From: Mycolicibacterium boenickei
GTDB lineage: Bacteria; Actinomycetota; Actinomycetes; Mycobacteriales; Mycobacteriaceae
Assembly (NCBI RefSeq): GCF_010731295.1
Contig: NZ_AP022579.1
Location: forward strand, 2,294,001-2,358,000
DNA: 64,000 nt
Reading direction: 5' to 3'
Below, one piece after another: positions 26,029 to 33,701 of the stretch. Under the pieces are notes generated by a model, which ran no database searches, had not been told where the DNA came from, and saw nothing but the letters and a program-made list of their open reading frames with translations. Position numbers and translations under genes: made by a program. Position 1 is the first letter of the stretch; the number at the start of each line of letters is the position of its first letter.

Positions 26029-27291
26029 ATGGCCACTGACACTCCGGAACCCGTCTACCGCACCAGACCCGGCGCCGACGCCCTCGCACCCGCGGCAGCC
26101 GAGCAGGCCGAGCAGATCGCGCCAGGGGTGTGGTGCTCGCCCGGTCTGTCGAACTCCTACCTGCTGACCACCGACGACGGCCGGGTGATCGTCAACACCG
26201 GAATGGGTTTCGAGGGGCCGGTGCACCGCGCCAACTTCGACGCCGTCGACCTGTCGCCGGTGCGCTACATCATCTTCACCCAAGGCCACGTGGATCATGT
26301 CGGGGGACTGGACAGTGTGCGTGATCCTGACACGCAAGTTGTCGCCCAGGCGAACTGGACCACCTGGCGCGACGACAACGACCGCCTCATCCCGTACCGC
26401 GCGAGCCGCAGCGCCTTCGCCTTCAGCGACAAGCTGGCCACCGGTATCCAAGCCATCCAACGACGGCTCGGCACCCGGCACCTTGCGGGTCAGAGCGTGC
26501 CGACGGTCGATCTCGACTTCGAGGACACGCTGACCCTCGAAGTCGGCGGGCGGCGCATGGAGCTGATCTCGGTACCCGGCGGCGAGACCACCGATTCCCT
26601 GGTGGTCTGGTTGCCCGACGAGGGGATCTGCCTGTGCGGAAACACGTTCGGGCCGATCTTCGGGCACATCCCCAACCTGGTGACGATGCGCGGTGACCGG
26701 TACCGCGACGCGCTGACCGCCGTCGCGTCGGTCGAGCGGGTCCGCGCGCTTCGGCCCGAGCTGCTGGTGACCGGGCACTTCGAGCCCATCGCCGGGCGGC
26801 AACGCATCGACGCCGAACTTGCCCGGCTACGCAACGCGATCCAGTACATCCACGACGAGACCGTCGCCGGGATGAACGCCGGCAAGGATGTCGGCACGCT
26901 GATGCGGGAGATCACCCTGCCCGCGGAGTACGAGGTCGGCCAGGGTTACGGCAAGGTGGCCTGGGATGTGCGGGCCATCTGGGAGAACTACTCGGGGTGG
27001 TTCCACCACCGGTCCACCACCGAGCTGTATCCCGTCGGGTCCGATGCCGTCGCCGCCGACCTGGTCGAGCTGGCCGGGGCCGAGGCGGTTGTCGGGCGGG
27101 CCCGTGCGCACCTCGAGGCCGGCCGCCCGCTGCACGCCATCCACCTGGCCGAGCTGGTCGGGCCGGACGGTCCGGGCGCCCGCGACGTACTCCGGCAGGC
27201 TCACGAACACCTGCTCGGTGAGAGCACCAACTTCTGGGAATCCGCATGGCTCAGAAACACTCTGAGCCAACTGGCAGCGAGGAACTCATGA
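26029..27291 (+). CDS. MBL-fold alkylsulfatase-like hydrolase with altered metal motif
   Basis: The 420-residue protein has a metallo-beta-lactamase-fold core (about 30-260) and a C-terminal helical segment like the alkylsulfatase dimerisation domain (about 265-400). The metal motif reads T84-Q-G-H-V-D-H90: the first His of HxHxDH is replaced by Gln85, while His87, Asp89 and His90 remain. Later GNTFGPIFGH and LLVTGHFEP supply other ligand-like residues. It may hydrolyse sulfate or other esters with a changed metal site, or may not be catalytic. It follows the sulfotransferase by 12 bases with GAGGAGG upstream and overlaps the SDR gene (ATGA). Confidence 0.82.
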   Translation: MATDTPEPVYRTRPGADALAPAAAEQAEQIAPGVWCSPGLSNSYLLTTDDGRVIVNTGMGFEGPVHRANFDAVDLSPVRYIIFTQGHVDHVGGLDSVRDPDTQVVAQANWTTWRDDNDRLIPYRASRSAFAFSDKLATGIQAIQRRLGTRHLAGQSVPTVDLDFEDTLTLEVGGRRMELISVPGGETTDSLVVWLPDEGICLCGNTFGPIFGHIPNLVTMRGDRYRDALTAVASVERVRALRPELLVTGHFEPIAGRQRIDAELARLRNAIQYIHDETVAGMNAGKDVGTLMREITLPAEYEVGQGYGKVAWDVRAIWENYSGWFHHRSTTELYPVGSDAVAADLVELAGAEAVVGRARAHLEAGRPLHAIHLAELVGPDGPGARDVLRQAHEHLLGESTNFWESAWLRNTLSQLAARNS

Positions 27292-28037
27292 CCGCACGAG
27301 TCAGTTTCGATTTCACCGGGACCACCGCACTGATCACCGGCGGCACCAGCGGGATCGGGCATGCCACCGCGACGTTGTTCCGCGACGCCGGGGCGGAGGT
27401 GACCGTCACCGGCACCAAGCCGGCCGCAGCCGATTACGACACCGACCTGTCCGGCATGACCTACCGGCAGTTGATGATCACCGACACCGATTCGGTGTAC
27501 GCCCTGACGGAGGGCTTGGACCGGCTCGACGTGTTGGTCAACAACGCGGGTGCGAATTTCCCCGGGGGCCTTGACGAGTCGAAGCCGGACGGGTTCGACG
27601 CATCGGTGGCGGTGAATCTCACCGGGCCGTACCGCTTGATGATGGGTTTGTACCGGGCGCTCAAGGCCTCCGCTGCGCAGGGCGGCGCCAGCGTCGTCAA
27701 CCTGGCATCCATGTCGGCCCTGCGTGCGGTGCCACTGGTGCCCGGCTATGGCGCTGCCAAGGCCGGGATCATCTGCGTCACGCGCAATCTCGCGGTGAAA
27801 TGGGCCGACAAGGGCATCCGGGTGAACGCGGTGGCGCCCGGTGCGATCGACACGCCGATGACCGCACCCATGCAGTTCGCACCCGAACTGGTGGATGCCG
27901 AACTGGCCCATATCCCGCTGCGCCGTTTCGGGTCAGTCGGTGAGATCGCGCCCGCGATCGCCTTCCTGTGTACCGAGCAGAGTGCCTATACGTCCGGCAC
28001 TGTCCTCGTCGTCGACGGTGCCTCGGACTGCGTGTAA
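27288..28037 (+). CDS. Short-chain dehydrogenase/reductase
   Basis: The 249-residue Rossmann enzyme has the cofactor motif TGGTSGIG near residues 17-24, NNAG, the catalytic Ser in NLASMSALR and the YGAAK motif (Tyr and Lys). It oxidises or reduces a hydroxyl/keto group with NAD(P). ATG at 27288 overlaps the preceding stop and is preceded by GAGGAAC, so an in-frame start at 27246 is less likely. It is third in the IclR-linked operon and may act on the same substrate as the sulfotransferase and the luciferase-like enzyme that follows. Confidence 0.9.
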   Translation: MTARVSFDFTGTTALITGGTSGIGHATATLFRDAGAEVTVTGTKPAAADYDTDLSGMTYRQLMITDTDSVYALTEGLDRLDVLVNNAGANFPGGLDESKPDGFDASVAVNLTGPYRLMMGLYRALKASAAQGGASVVNLASMSALRAVPLVPGYGAAKAGIICVTRNLAVKWADKGIRVNAVAPGAIDTPMTAPMQFAPELVDAELAHIPLRRFGSVGEIAPAIAFLCTEQSAYTSGTVLVVDGASDCV

Positions 28038-28040
28038 GTC

Positions 28041-28987
28041 ATGACACTGACCGTACTGCGATTCAATTTCGCTTCTCCACAAGGAGATCCACGCACCCAG
28101 GGTCGGCTGCTGTCGGCTGCTCTGGAACTCGCGCAGTGGGGTGAGTCCCGAGGCATCACATCGGTGAGTGTCGACGAACACCACGCCACCGGGCACGGCT
28201 GGAGCTCCAATCCGATACTGGCCGCGGGGATGTTCCTGGCCCGCACCTCGACGCTGATCGCCAGTGTGGACTGCGCGCTCGGGCCGCTGTGGAATCCGGT
28301 CCGGCTGGCCGAGGACATCGCGCTGGTGGACAACATGAGCCGCGGCCGGTTGTTCACCACCGTCGGTCTTGGCTACCGCGAGATCGAATACCACTCGCTG
28401 GGAGTGGATTTCAACGAACGCGGCCGGCTGATGGACGAGCTGCTGACCAAGATGCTGTCCACCTGGGCCGACACCGGAAGCCGGACCAGCCGCATCCGAC
28501 CCTGTTCGTCGGGGGCGGGGTACGCGCCACGGCGCGTCGCGCGGCTCGGTTCGGGCTGCCGCTCAGCCTGGTCGACCACCTGCCGGAGCTCGCGGCGTAT
28601 TACCGCGAGCTGTGTGAACAGCAGGGTGTCACGCCTGTGGTCCTGATGCCCGGCCCCGTCAACCGCGGCATGATCTACCTGCACGAAGATCCTGACCGGG
28701 CCTGGGCCGAACTCGGCGAGCACATTCTCTGGGAAGCGGTCACCTACGGCGGCTGGTCCACCGCCCAACGCTCGTTGATGCACCTGCCTGGCGTCAGCAC
28801 GCTGGATGAGGTGAAAGCGTCTGGACGGTACCGCTTTCTCACCCCGGAGCAGTTGATCGCCGAGATCCGCGAAGCCGATCAGTACGGGCCGCTCGTCATG
28901 CATCCACTGGTCGGCGGCATGCCCGTCGAGGCGGCCTGGAAATCGGTCGAGCTGCTCACCGACAAGGTGCTGCCCGCGTTGGCGTGA
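28041..28987 (+). pseudogene. Luciferase-like (LLM) monooxygenase, frame broken near 28480
   Basis: The first part (28041 to about 28478) encodes an LLM-class N-terminus with RFNFASPQGDPRTQG and ALVDNMSRGRLFTTVGLGYR. The second part, in the frame one base earlier, runs to the stop at 28987 and starts near PTLFVGGGVRATARRAARFG. At the junction, family members usually have about 15-20 further residues, so a deletion of 3n+1 bases is likely rather than a single-base change. Frame 1 would stop at 28644. It follows the SDR by three bases as the last gene of the operon. A sequencing error is possible. Confidence 0.75.
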
Positions 28988-28988
28988 G

Positions 28989-29582
28989 TCAAACCGAATG
29001 AGCGAACAGATAATGCCGCGCCCGGCTGTTGCCGTTCTGGTCCAGTGCCGGCTCATCCCCGCTGGAGAGCAGCGTCCAGCCGTCCTTGAAGCGGCGTTGC
29101 ACTTCGTCGAATCCGATGCCGGGCACACCCATCGACGAGCCCGGGATGAAAGCGATGATCAACAGTTGCGCACCGGGGGCGGCGACCGCACCGACCTCCC
29201 GCACGTAGGCGTCGCGGTCTTCCGAGCTCATGCCGTGCAGGCAGCCACTGTCGATGACCAGTTGGTAGCCGCCCCCGATACCCGATGAACTCAGTTGTGT
29301 CACATCGGCTTTGACGAAGTTCACGGGCAGTCCGGCGGCCTTGCGGCGGGCCTTCTTCAACGGTTTGGCCACAAAGTCCACGCCGGTGACCTGCCAACCG
29401 TGACGGGCCAGGTAGACCGCGTTGTCCCCGGTGCCGCAGCCCAGATCGAGCGCGGTCCCGGGAGACATCGGGTGGGTGGTGCCTTCGACGAGCTTGGTCA
29501 GGCTGTGCGCCAACGGGTGGCCGTCCCAGGGCGTGAACCCGAGCCGGTAGAGCCACCGGAACAGCCGTTGGCGCGAGCTCAT
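28989..29582 (-). CDS. Class I SAM-dependent methyltransferase
   Basis: The 197-residue methyltransferase has the SAM-binding motif ALDLGCGTGDNAVYLA, the acidic GVDF loop and the post-motif region QLVIDSGCLHGM. It resembles small-molecule or thiopurine-type methyltransferases common in mycobacteria; the substrate is unknown. The start was set at ATG 29582 (SSRQRLFRWLYRLGF), because upstream in-frame codons overlap the preceding PPOX gene. Only four bases separate it from that gene, indicating an operon. Its stop is one base from the stop of the broken LLM gene. Confidence 0.85.
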   Translation of the reverse strand: MSSRQRLFRWLYRLGFTPWDGHPLAHSLTKLVEGTTHPMSPGTALDLGCGTGDNAVYLARHGWQVTGVDFVAKPLKKARRKAAGLPVNFVKADVTQLSSSGIGGGYQLVIDSGCLHGMSSEDRDAYVREVGAVAAPGAQLLIIAFIPGSSMGVPGIGFDEVQRRFKDGWTLLSSGDEPALDQNGNSRARHYLFAHSV

Positions 29583-29586
29583 GGCG

Positions 29587-30012
29587 TCACAGCGACCCCA
29601 GGTCAGACGACAGCCAGTGCTCGGGCTTGAGGTAGATGGTGACGCCCTCACCGTGCTCACGGCGGGCGAACTCCAGATACGGCTCCACCTTCTCCGGCGG
29701 CAGGTAGCGCTTGGTCATCTCGACGAGCTGCTCGTCGGTGGACGGTTCGATGCGGCTCACCGCACCGTCGACGGCGACGTACCGCACCGATGGCTCGAGC
29801 CGCTCGGCCATCAACGAGAAATGCCCGGCGGCCTCGATGAGCCGGTGCTTGCGGGAACCCAGGCCGGTTTGCACCCACGGTTCCCCGCCGGGGGTGTACT
29901 GGTACCAGATGGGGACGGTCAGCGGACCGCGCTTGTCGCCGGCGTACACAGAGAGGGCGGCGATGTGCGGTTCGGCCAGAAACTGTTCGCGTTCTTCCTT
30001 GGAAAGGGCCAT
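29587..30012 (-). CDS. Pyridoxamine 5'-phosphate oxidase family protein
   Basis: The 141-residue split-barrel protein shows HIAALSVYAGDKRGPLTVPIW, the strand TGLGSRKHRLIEAAGHFSL and VRYVAVDGAVSRIEP in PPOX order. F420 or flavin binding is likely but undetermined. ATG at 30012 (ALSKEERE) has GGAAAGG-like sequence within its own codons and fits the family better than the earlier start at 30042. It is divergent from the LLM gene at 30069, with a 56-base shared promoter region, and is followed by a methyltransferase in the same operon. Confidence 0.82.
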   Translation of the reverse strand: MALSKEEREQFLAEPHIAALSVYAGDKRGPLTVPIWYQYTPGGEPWVQTGLGSRKHRLIEAAGHFSLMAERLEPSVRYVAVDGAVSRIEPSTDEQLVEMTKRYLPPEKVEPYLEFARREHGEGVTIYLKPEHWLSSDLGSL

Positions 30013-30068
30013 AAAACTCAGGCTAGCCTCGTCCCACGGCACGCGTCGGCGTCGTAGAGTCGGGGTCC

Positions 30069-31058
30069 ATGCGCTTCGGACTCTTCATCCCGCAGGGCTG
30101 GCGCCTTGACCTCGTCGACATTCCCACCGAAAACCACTGGCCGGTGATGCGTGACCTGGCCGCCTATGCCGACGCAGGCGCCTGGGACTCGCTGTGGGTC
30201 TATGACCACTTCCACACCGTTCCGGTGCCGACCGACGAGGCCACCCACGAGGCCTGGTCGCTGATGTCGGCGTACGCCGCGACGACATCACGGATCAAGC
30301 TCGGCCAGATGTGCACCGCCATGAGCTACCGCAACCCGGTCTATCTGGCCAAGATCGCCGCCACCACGGACATCATCTCGGGTGGCCGGGTGCAGATGGG
30401 CATCGGCGGCGGCTGGTACGAGCACGAATGGCGGGCCTACGGCTACGGTTTCCCGTCGGCCGGGGTGCGGTTGGGCCGGCTCGACGAGGGCGTCCAGATC
30501 ATGCGGGACGCCTGGCGTGACGGGCGGGTCAGCTTCGACGGTAAGCACTACCAGGTCGACGGTGCGATCGTCGCGCCGAAGCCGTTGCAGGACAGCGGTA
30601 TCCCGATGTGGATCGCCGGCGGTGGGGAGAAGGTGACGCTGCGGATCGCGGCCAAGTACGCGCAGTACACCAACTTCACCTCCGAGCCCGACGGATTCGC
30701 GCACAAGTCCGAGGTGCTGGCCGGGCATTGCCGGGAGGTCGGAACCGACTACGACGCGATCGTGCGGTCGGCCAACTTCAACGCCGTCATCGGCGACTCC
30801 GAAGCCGACGTCGCCGACCGCGTCGCGCGGTTGCGGGCCCGGCAGGCGCCGGTGGCCGGCGAGGCCGCCGTCGATGCCATGCTCGCCAACGCCACCGCGC
30901 CCGAATCGGCAAGTGGAACCCCCGAGCAGGTCATCGAGAAGCTGCAACGGATGCGCGACCTCGGGTGTGAGTACGCGATCCTGTACTTCCCAGAAGCCGC
31001 CTATGACCGGTCCGGTATCGAGCTGTTCGAGCAGAAGGTCATCCCCGCGCTGAGCTAG
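30069..31058 (+). CDS. LLM-class F420-dependent oxidoreductase
   Basis: The 329-residue TIM-barrel enzyme shows MRFGLFIPQGW, the cofactor contacts SLWVYDHFHT, ISGGRVQMGIGGGWYEHEW and the phosphate-binding IPMWIAGGGEKVTLR. The pattern is that of the TIGR03560-type F420-dependent family. It would transfer hydride between F420 and an unknown substrate. The ATG at 30069 is the natural start with barrel strand 1 beginning immediately. It is divergent from the PPOX/methyltransferase operon. Together with the two PPOX genes at 17362-18240 it points to F420-based redox chemistry in this block. Confidence 0.9.
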   Translation: MRFGLFIPQGWRLDLVDIPTENHWPVMRDLAAYADAGAWDSLWVYDHFHTVPVPTDEATHEAWSLMSAYAATTSRIKLGQMCTAMSYRNPVYLAKIAATTDIISGGRVQMGIGGGWYEHEWRAYGYGFPSAGVRLGRLDEGVQIMRDAWRDGRVSFDGKHYQVDGAIVAPKPLQDSGIPMWIAGGGEKVTLRIAAKYAQYTNFTSEPDGFAHKSEVLAGHCREVGTDYDAIVRSANFNAVIGDSEADVADRVARLRARQAPVAGEAAVDAMLANATAPESASGTPEQVIEKLQRMRDLGCEYAILYFPEAAYDRSGIELFEQKVIPALS

Positions 31059-31173
31059 CCGCCCGCAAAGGCCGTCAAACGTACAGCGCGTGACCGGCAG
31101 ATGACCAGAGGCGATATCTCGGGTTACTCCTGTGTGGTCGCTGTGAGCCGGGTGGGTGCTTCATGATCCCCAC

Positions 31174-31560
31174 GTGACGCTGATATCACGGGAATTCGGG
31201 AGCGGGAGCACCTCCGCACCGACAGTCGGGGCCGATGTGGCCGCGGTGCTCAACCCCCTGCCGCGCATGGTTTCTCGCGCGGCAGCTGCCGCTGACTGTT
31301 CCAAGCCCGTGCACAGCGCTGACATCGCCCAATCGCGGCTGTTCGAGGAGATTCTGGTCGGCGAAATCGCCGAGCTGCGCGACCATCTCGCCGCCACCGA
31401 ACTGCGGTGGCGGCGGGTGCGGGAGCGCAGCCGCGTGGCCGATGCGCCGATGCCGGAAGCCCTGGTCCGGCTGCACGCGCGGATCGCCGAGGCAGAGCGT
31501 CTCCTGGTCCAGCTGCGGGGCCGGTTCGGCTACGACGGAGATTCACTCCGGGTGATTTAA
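31174..31560 (+). CDS. Small protein with C-terminal coiled coil, unknown
   Basis: This reading frame of about 128 residues ends in TAA at 31558-31560. The second half is charged and helical (EEILVGEIAELRDHLAATEL onward), likely a coiled coil. The N-terminal half is Ser/Ala-rich without a recognisable domain. The start is uncertain: GTG at 31174 was taken, and GTG at 31156 is also in frame; neither has a strong ribosome site. Codon composition looks mycobacterial and no better frame overlaps it. Function unknown. Confidence 0.5.
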   Translation: MTLISREFGSGSTSAPTVGADVAAVLNPLPRMVSRAAAAADCSKPVHSADIAQSRLFEEILVGEIAELRDHLAATELRWRRVRERSRVADAPMPEALVRLHARIAEAERLLVQLRGRFGYDGDSLRVI

Positions 31561-31574
31561 TCTCCGGCTCCGCT

Positions 31575-31952
31575 TCAGTGCGCGGGAGACTGCGGCACCG
31601 GGCTGACCTGGTAATGCGCGATGCGCCAGGTTTCACCGGAGCGGGTCACCAGCACGCTGAGGTTGAGGCGAACGGGATCCTGGTCGCGGAACGCGAATTC
31701 CGCTACCAGGTATCCCAGCACCACATCGGCGGCGAGCCTGCGGGTTTCGTTGATCCGGTAGTCGACCGTCATTCCTGCCGGTTGGGCGTCGTAGTAGTCG
31801 AACACTCCTTGCGGGCCGACGCTGTAGGGGCGCAGGCCCTGAAAGATGGCGTCGGCGGTGAACACATCGGCCACCCGCCGGGGGTCGTGGCCGGCGATGC
31901 CGGCCTGCCACTCGTCGAGGACCCCGCGTAGAACCTCTTCAGTGCCCGGCAC
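31575..31952 (-). CDS. SnoaL-like / SgcJ family protein (NTF2 fold)
   Basis: The 125-residue protein has the cone-shaped NTF2/SnoaL-like pattern: WQAGIAGHDPRRVADVFTAD, a central FDYYDAQPAG segment and the C-terminal strands VLVTRSGETWRIAHYQVSP. Such proteins act as isomerases, cyclases or ligand binders; the ligand is unknown. The GTG at 31952 is preceded by ACGGAGG and lies 14 bases inside the end of the SDR gene, so the two are coupled. The longer frame upstream is antisense-like in composition and was excluded. Confidence 0.8.
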   Translation of the reverse strand: MPGTEEVLRGVLDEWQAGIAGHDPRRVADVFTADAIFQGLRPYSVGPQGVFDYYDAQPAGMTVDYRINETRRLAADVVLGYLVAEFAFRDQDPVRLNLSVLVTRSGETWRIAHYQVSPVPQSPAH

Positions 31953-32652
31953 TTTGGCCTCCGTCCACGTGCAGGATCTCGCCGGTGACGAAGCCGGCTT
32001 GCTCCAGGTACAGCACCGCGTCGACCACATCGTCGATGTCGCCCATGTGGCCGACCGGATGCAGCGCCGACAGGAACTCATGGGTTTCGGGTGCGTGCAT
32101 GGGGGTGCGGATGATGCCGAGTGCGACGGCGTTGGCCCGGATGCCGCGGGTGCCGTACTCGACCGCCAGCGCTTTGGTCGCAGCGTTCAGCCCGCCCTTG
32201 GTCAGCGATGCCAGTACCGACGGCACCTGCGAGTTGGCGTGGTCGACGAGGCTCGTGGAGATGGTCACCACGTGCCCGCCCTCGCCGTGTGACTCGATGG
32301 CGGCGATCCCGGCGCGGGTGAGTTCGAAGAACCCGCGTTGGTTCACGCCGGTGACGGCGTCGTAGTCGGCATCGGTGTACTCGGTGAACGGTTTGGCGAC
32401 GAAGATGCCCGCGTTGTTGACGATGGTGTCGACGCGGCCGAAGCGCTCCAGGGCGGCGTCGATCACCTGCTTGCCCACGCCGGGCTGCCCGATGTCGCCG
32501 GCGACCGCGAGCACCATCGGATCGTCGCTCTCGCCGATGGTGCGGGAGTTGGCGACGACGGCGTAGCCCAGCTTGCGGTAGCCCGCGACCAGGGCCTCGC
32601 CGATGCCCTGCGAGGCGCCGGTGATGACTGCGACGTGCGGTGTGGTGTTCAT
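31939..32652 (-). CDS. SDR family protein lacking the catalytic tyrosine
   Basis: The 237-residue Rossmann protein has TGASQGIG (11-18) and NNAG (79-82). The catalytic Ser region is STS (132-134) and Lys152 is present, but the Tyr of YxxxK is replaced by Ala148 in VLASLTKGG. The protein may use a different acid/base or be a binding protein. It is the first gene of an operon with the SnoaL-like gene and is divergent from a LysR regulator, the classic arrangement for LysR control. The ATG at 32652 is preceded by AAAGGA at good spacing. Confidence 0.85.
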   Translation of the reverse strand: MNTTPHVAVITGASQGIGEALVAGYRKLGYAVVANSRTIGESDDPMVLAVAGDIGQPGVGKQVIDAALERFGRVDTIVNNAGIFVAKPFTEYTDADYDAVTGVNQRGFFELTRAGIAAIESHGEGGHVVTISTSLVDHANSQVPSVLASLTKGGLNAATKALAVEYGTRGIRANAVALGIIRTPMHAPETHEFLSALHPVGHMGDIDDVVDAVLYLEQAGFVTGEILHVDGGQSAGH

Positions 32653-32768
32653 GAGGTGGTCCTTTCTCGTCCGATGCCCTGCTCAACGTGGTCGCGGTGC
32701 CTGGTGATGTCCGCTGAATGGGACCTGTCGGCTCCCTGGTGGGAGGCTGCGCCTACTACGCTGCAACG

Positions 32769-33701
32769 GTGGAGCTACGTCAGCTGCGCTATTTCGTCAC
32801 CGTCGCCGAGGAGCTGAACTTCGGCCGTGCCGCCGAGCGGCTGCGGATCGCCGGCCCGTCGCTCTCGCAACAGATCAAGGCACTCGAGCGCGACCTCAAG
32901 GTGCAGCTGTTCGACCGGGACCGGCGCTCTGTCGCCCTCACCGCGGCCGGCACCGCGCTGCTGCCGGGGGCGCGGGCGCTGATTCAGCAGGCCGACGAAT
33001 TGCGCAGGAGCGCAATGGGAATGGCGACGACAGAGCCGGTGCGCGTCGGATACGTCAACTGGTGTCCCGGAGATTTGGCGGAGCGGGTCGCAGGGCTGGC
33101 GCAGTTGCGCGTGGACACCTGGGTGATGCCGTCGCACACCCAGGCGGCCCGCGTCGCCGACGGCAGCCTCGACCTCGCGATCTGCTGGGTGCAGAACAGC
33201 GACCTGAACGCGTTGGGACTCGACGCCCGGCTGATGGGCGTCGACCGGCTGTACGCCCTGTCCGCCGGGCCGGACGATACGCCGGTGAAAGCCGCCGATC
33301 TGCTGGTGCTGGTTGATGCCGACGCCTCCAGCTGGTCCTCATGGAACCGGTACGGCGAGCAGTTCGCCGCCGATACCGGGGCACGCGTCATGCGCACCGA
33401 CGACGGCGGAGTGACCGGGCCGACCTTCTTCGAGCACGTGCGGGAACTGCGGCGGCCGGTGCTCAACAACCCGAAGGGACAGGACGCGCCGCTGCCCAAG
33501 GACCTGGTCCGGCGCCCGGTGCTGGCGCCGGTCCCGCTGTGGACCTGGTCATTGGTCTGGCGCCGCGATGAGGACAGTCCGGCCGTGCGGGCCGTGATCG
33601 ACGCCTTCACCCGCAGTGTCGGGGACCTCGGGGTCGGGGACACTGGAGCGTGGTTGCCCGCTGACGACCCGTATCGCGAGCGCGGCACCGGCGGCCAGTA
33701 G
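32769..33701 (+). CDS. LysR family transcriptional regulator
   Basis: The 310-residue protein begins VELRQLRYFVTVAEELNFGRAAERL, the standard LysR winged helix (about 1-60), followed by a two-lobe effector domain. GTG at 32769 was chosen because the family begins at this residue; the in-frame codons before it are not conserved. It is divergent from the SDR/SnoaL operon across a 116-base gap and probably regulates it. Its last 153 bases are also coding on the other strand for the end of the MFS transporter gene. Confidence 0.9.
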   Translation: MELRQLRYFVTVAEELNFGRAAERLRIAGPSLSQQIKALERDLKVQLFDRDRRSVALTAAGTALLPGARALIQQADELRRSAMGMATTEPVRVGYVNWCPGDLAERVAGLAQLRVDTWVMPSHTQAARVADGSLDLAICWVQNSDLNALGLDARLMGVDRLYALSAGPDDTPVKAADLLVLVDADASSWSSWNRYGEQFAADTGARVMRTDDGGVTGPTFFEHVRELRRPVLNNPKGQDAPLPKDLVRRPVLAPVPLWTWSLVWRRDEDSPAVRAVIDAFTRSVGDLGVGDTGAWLPADDPYRERGTGGQ

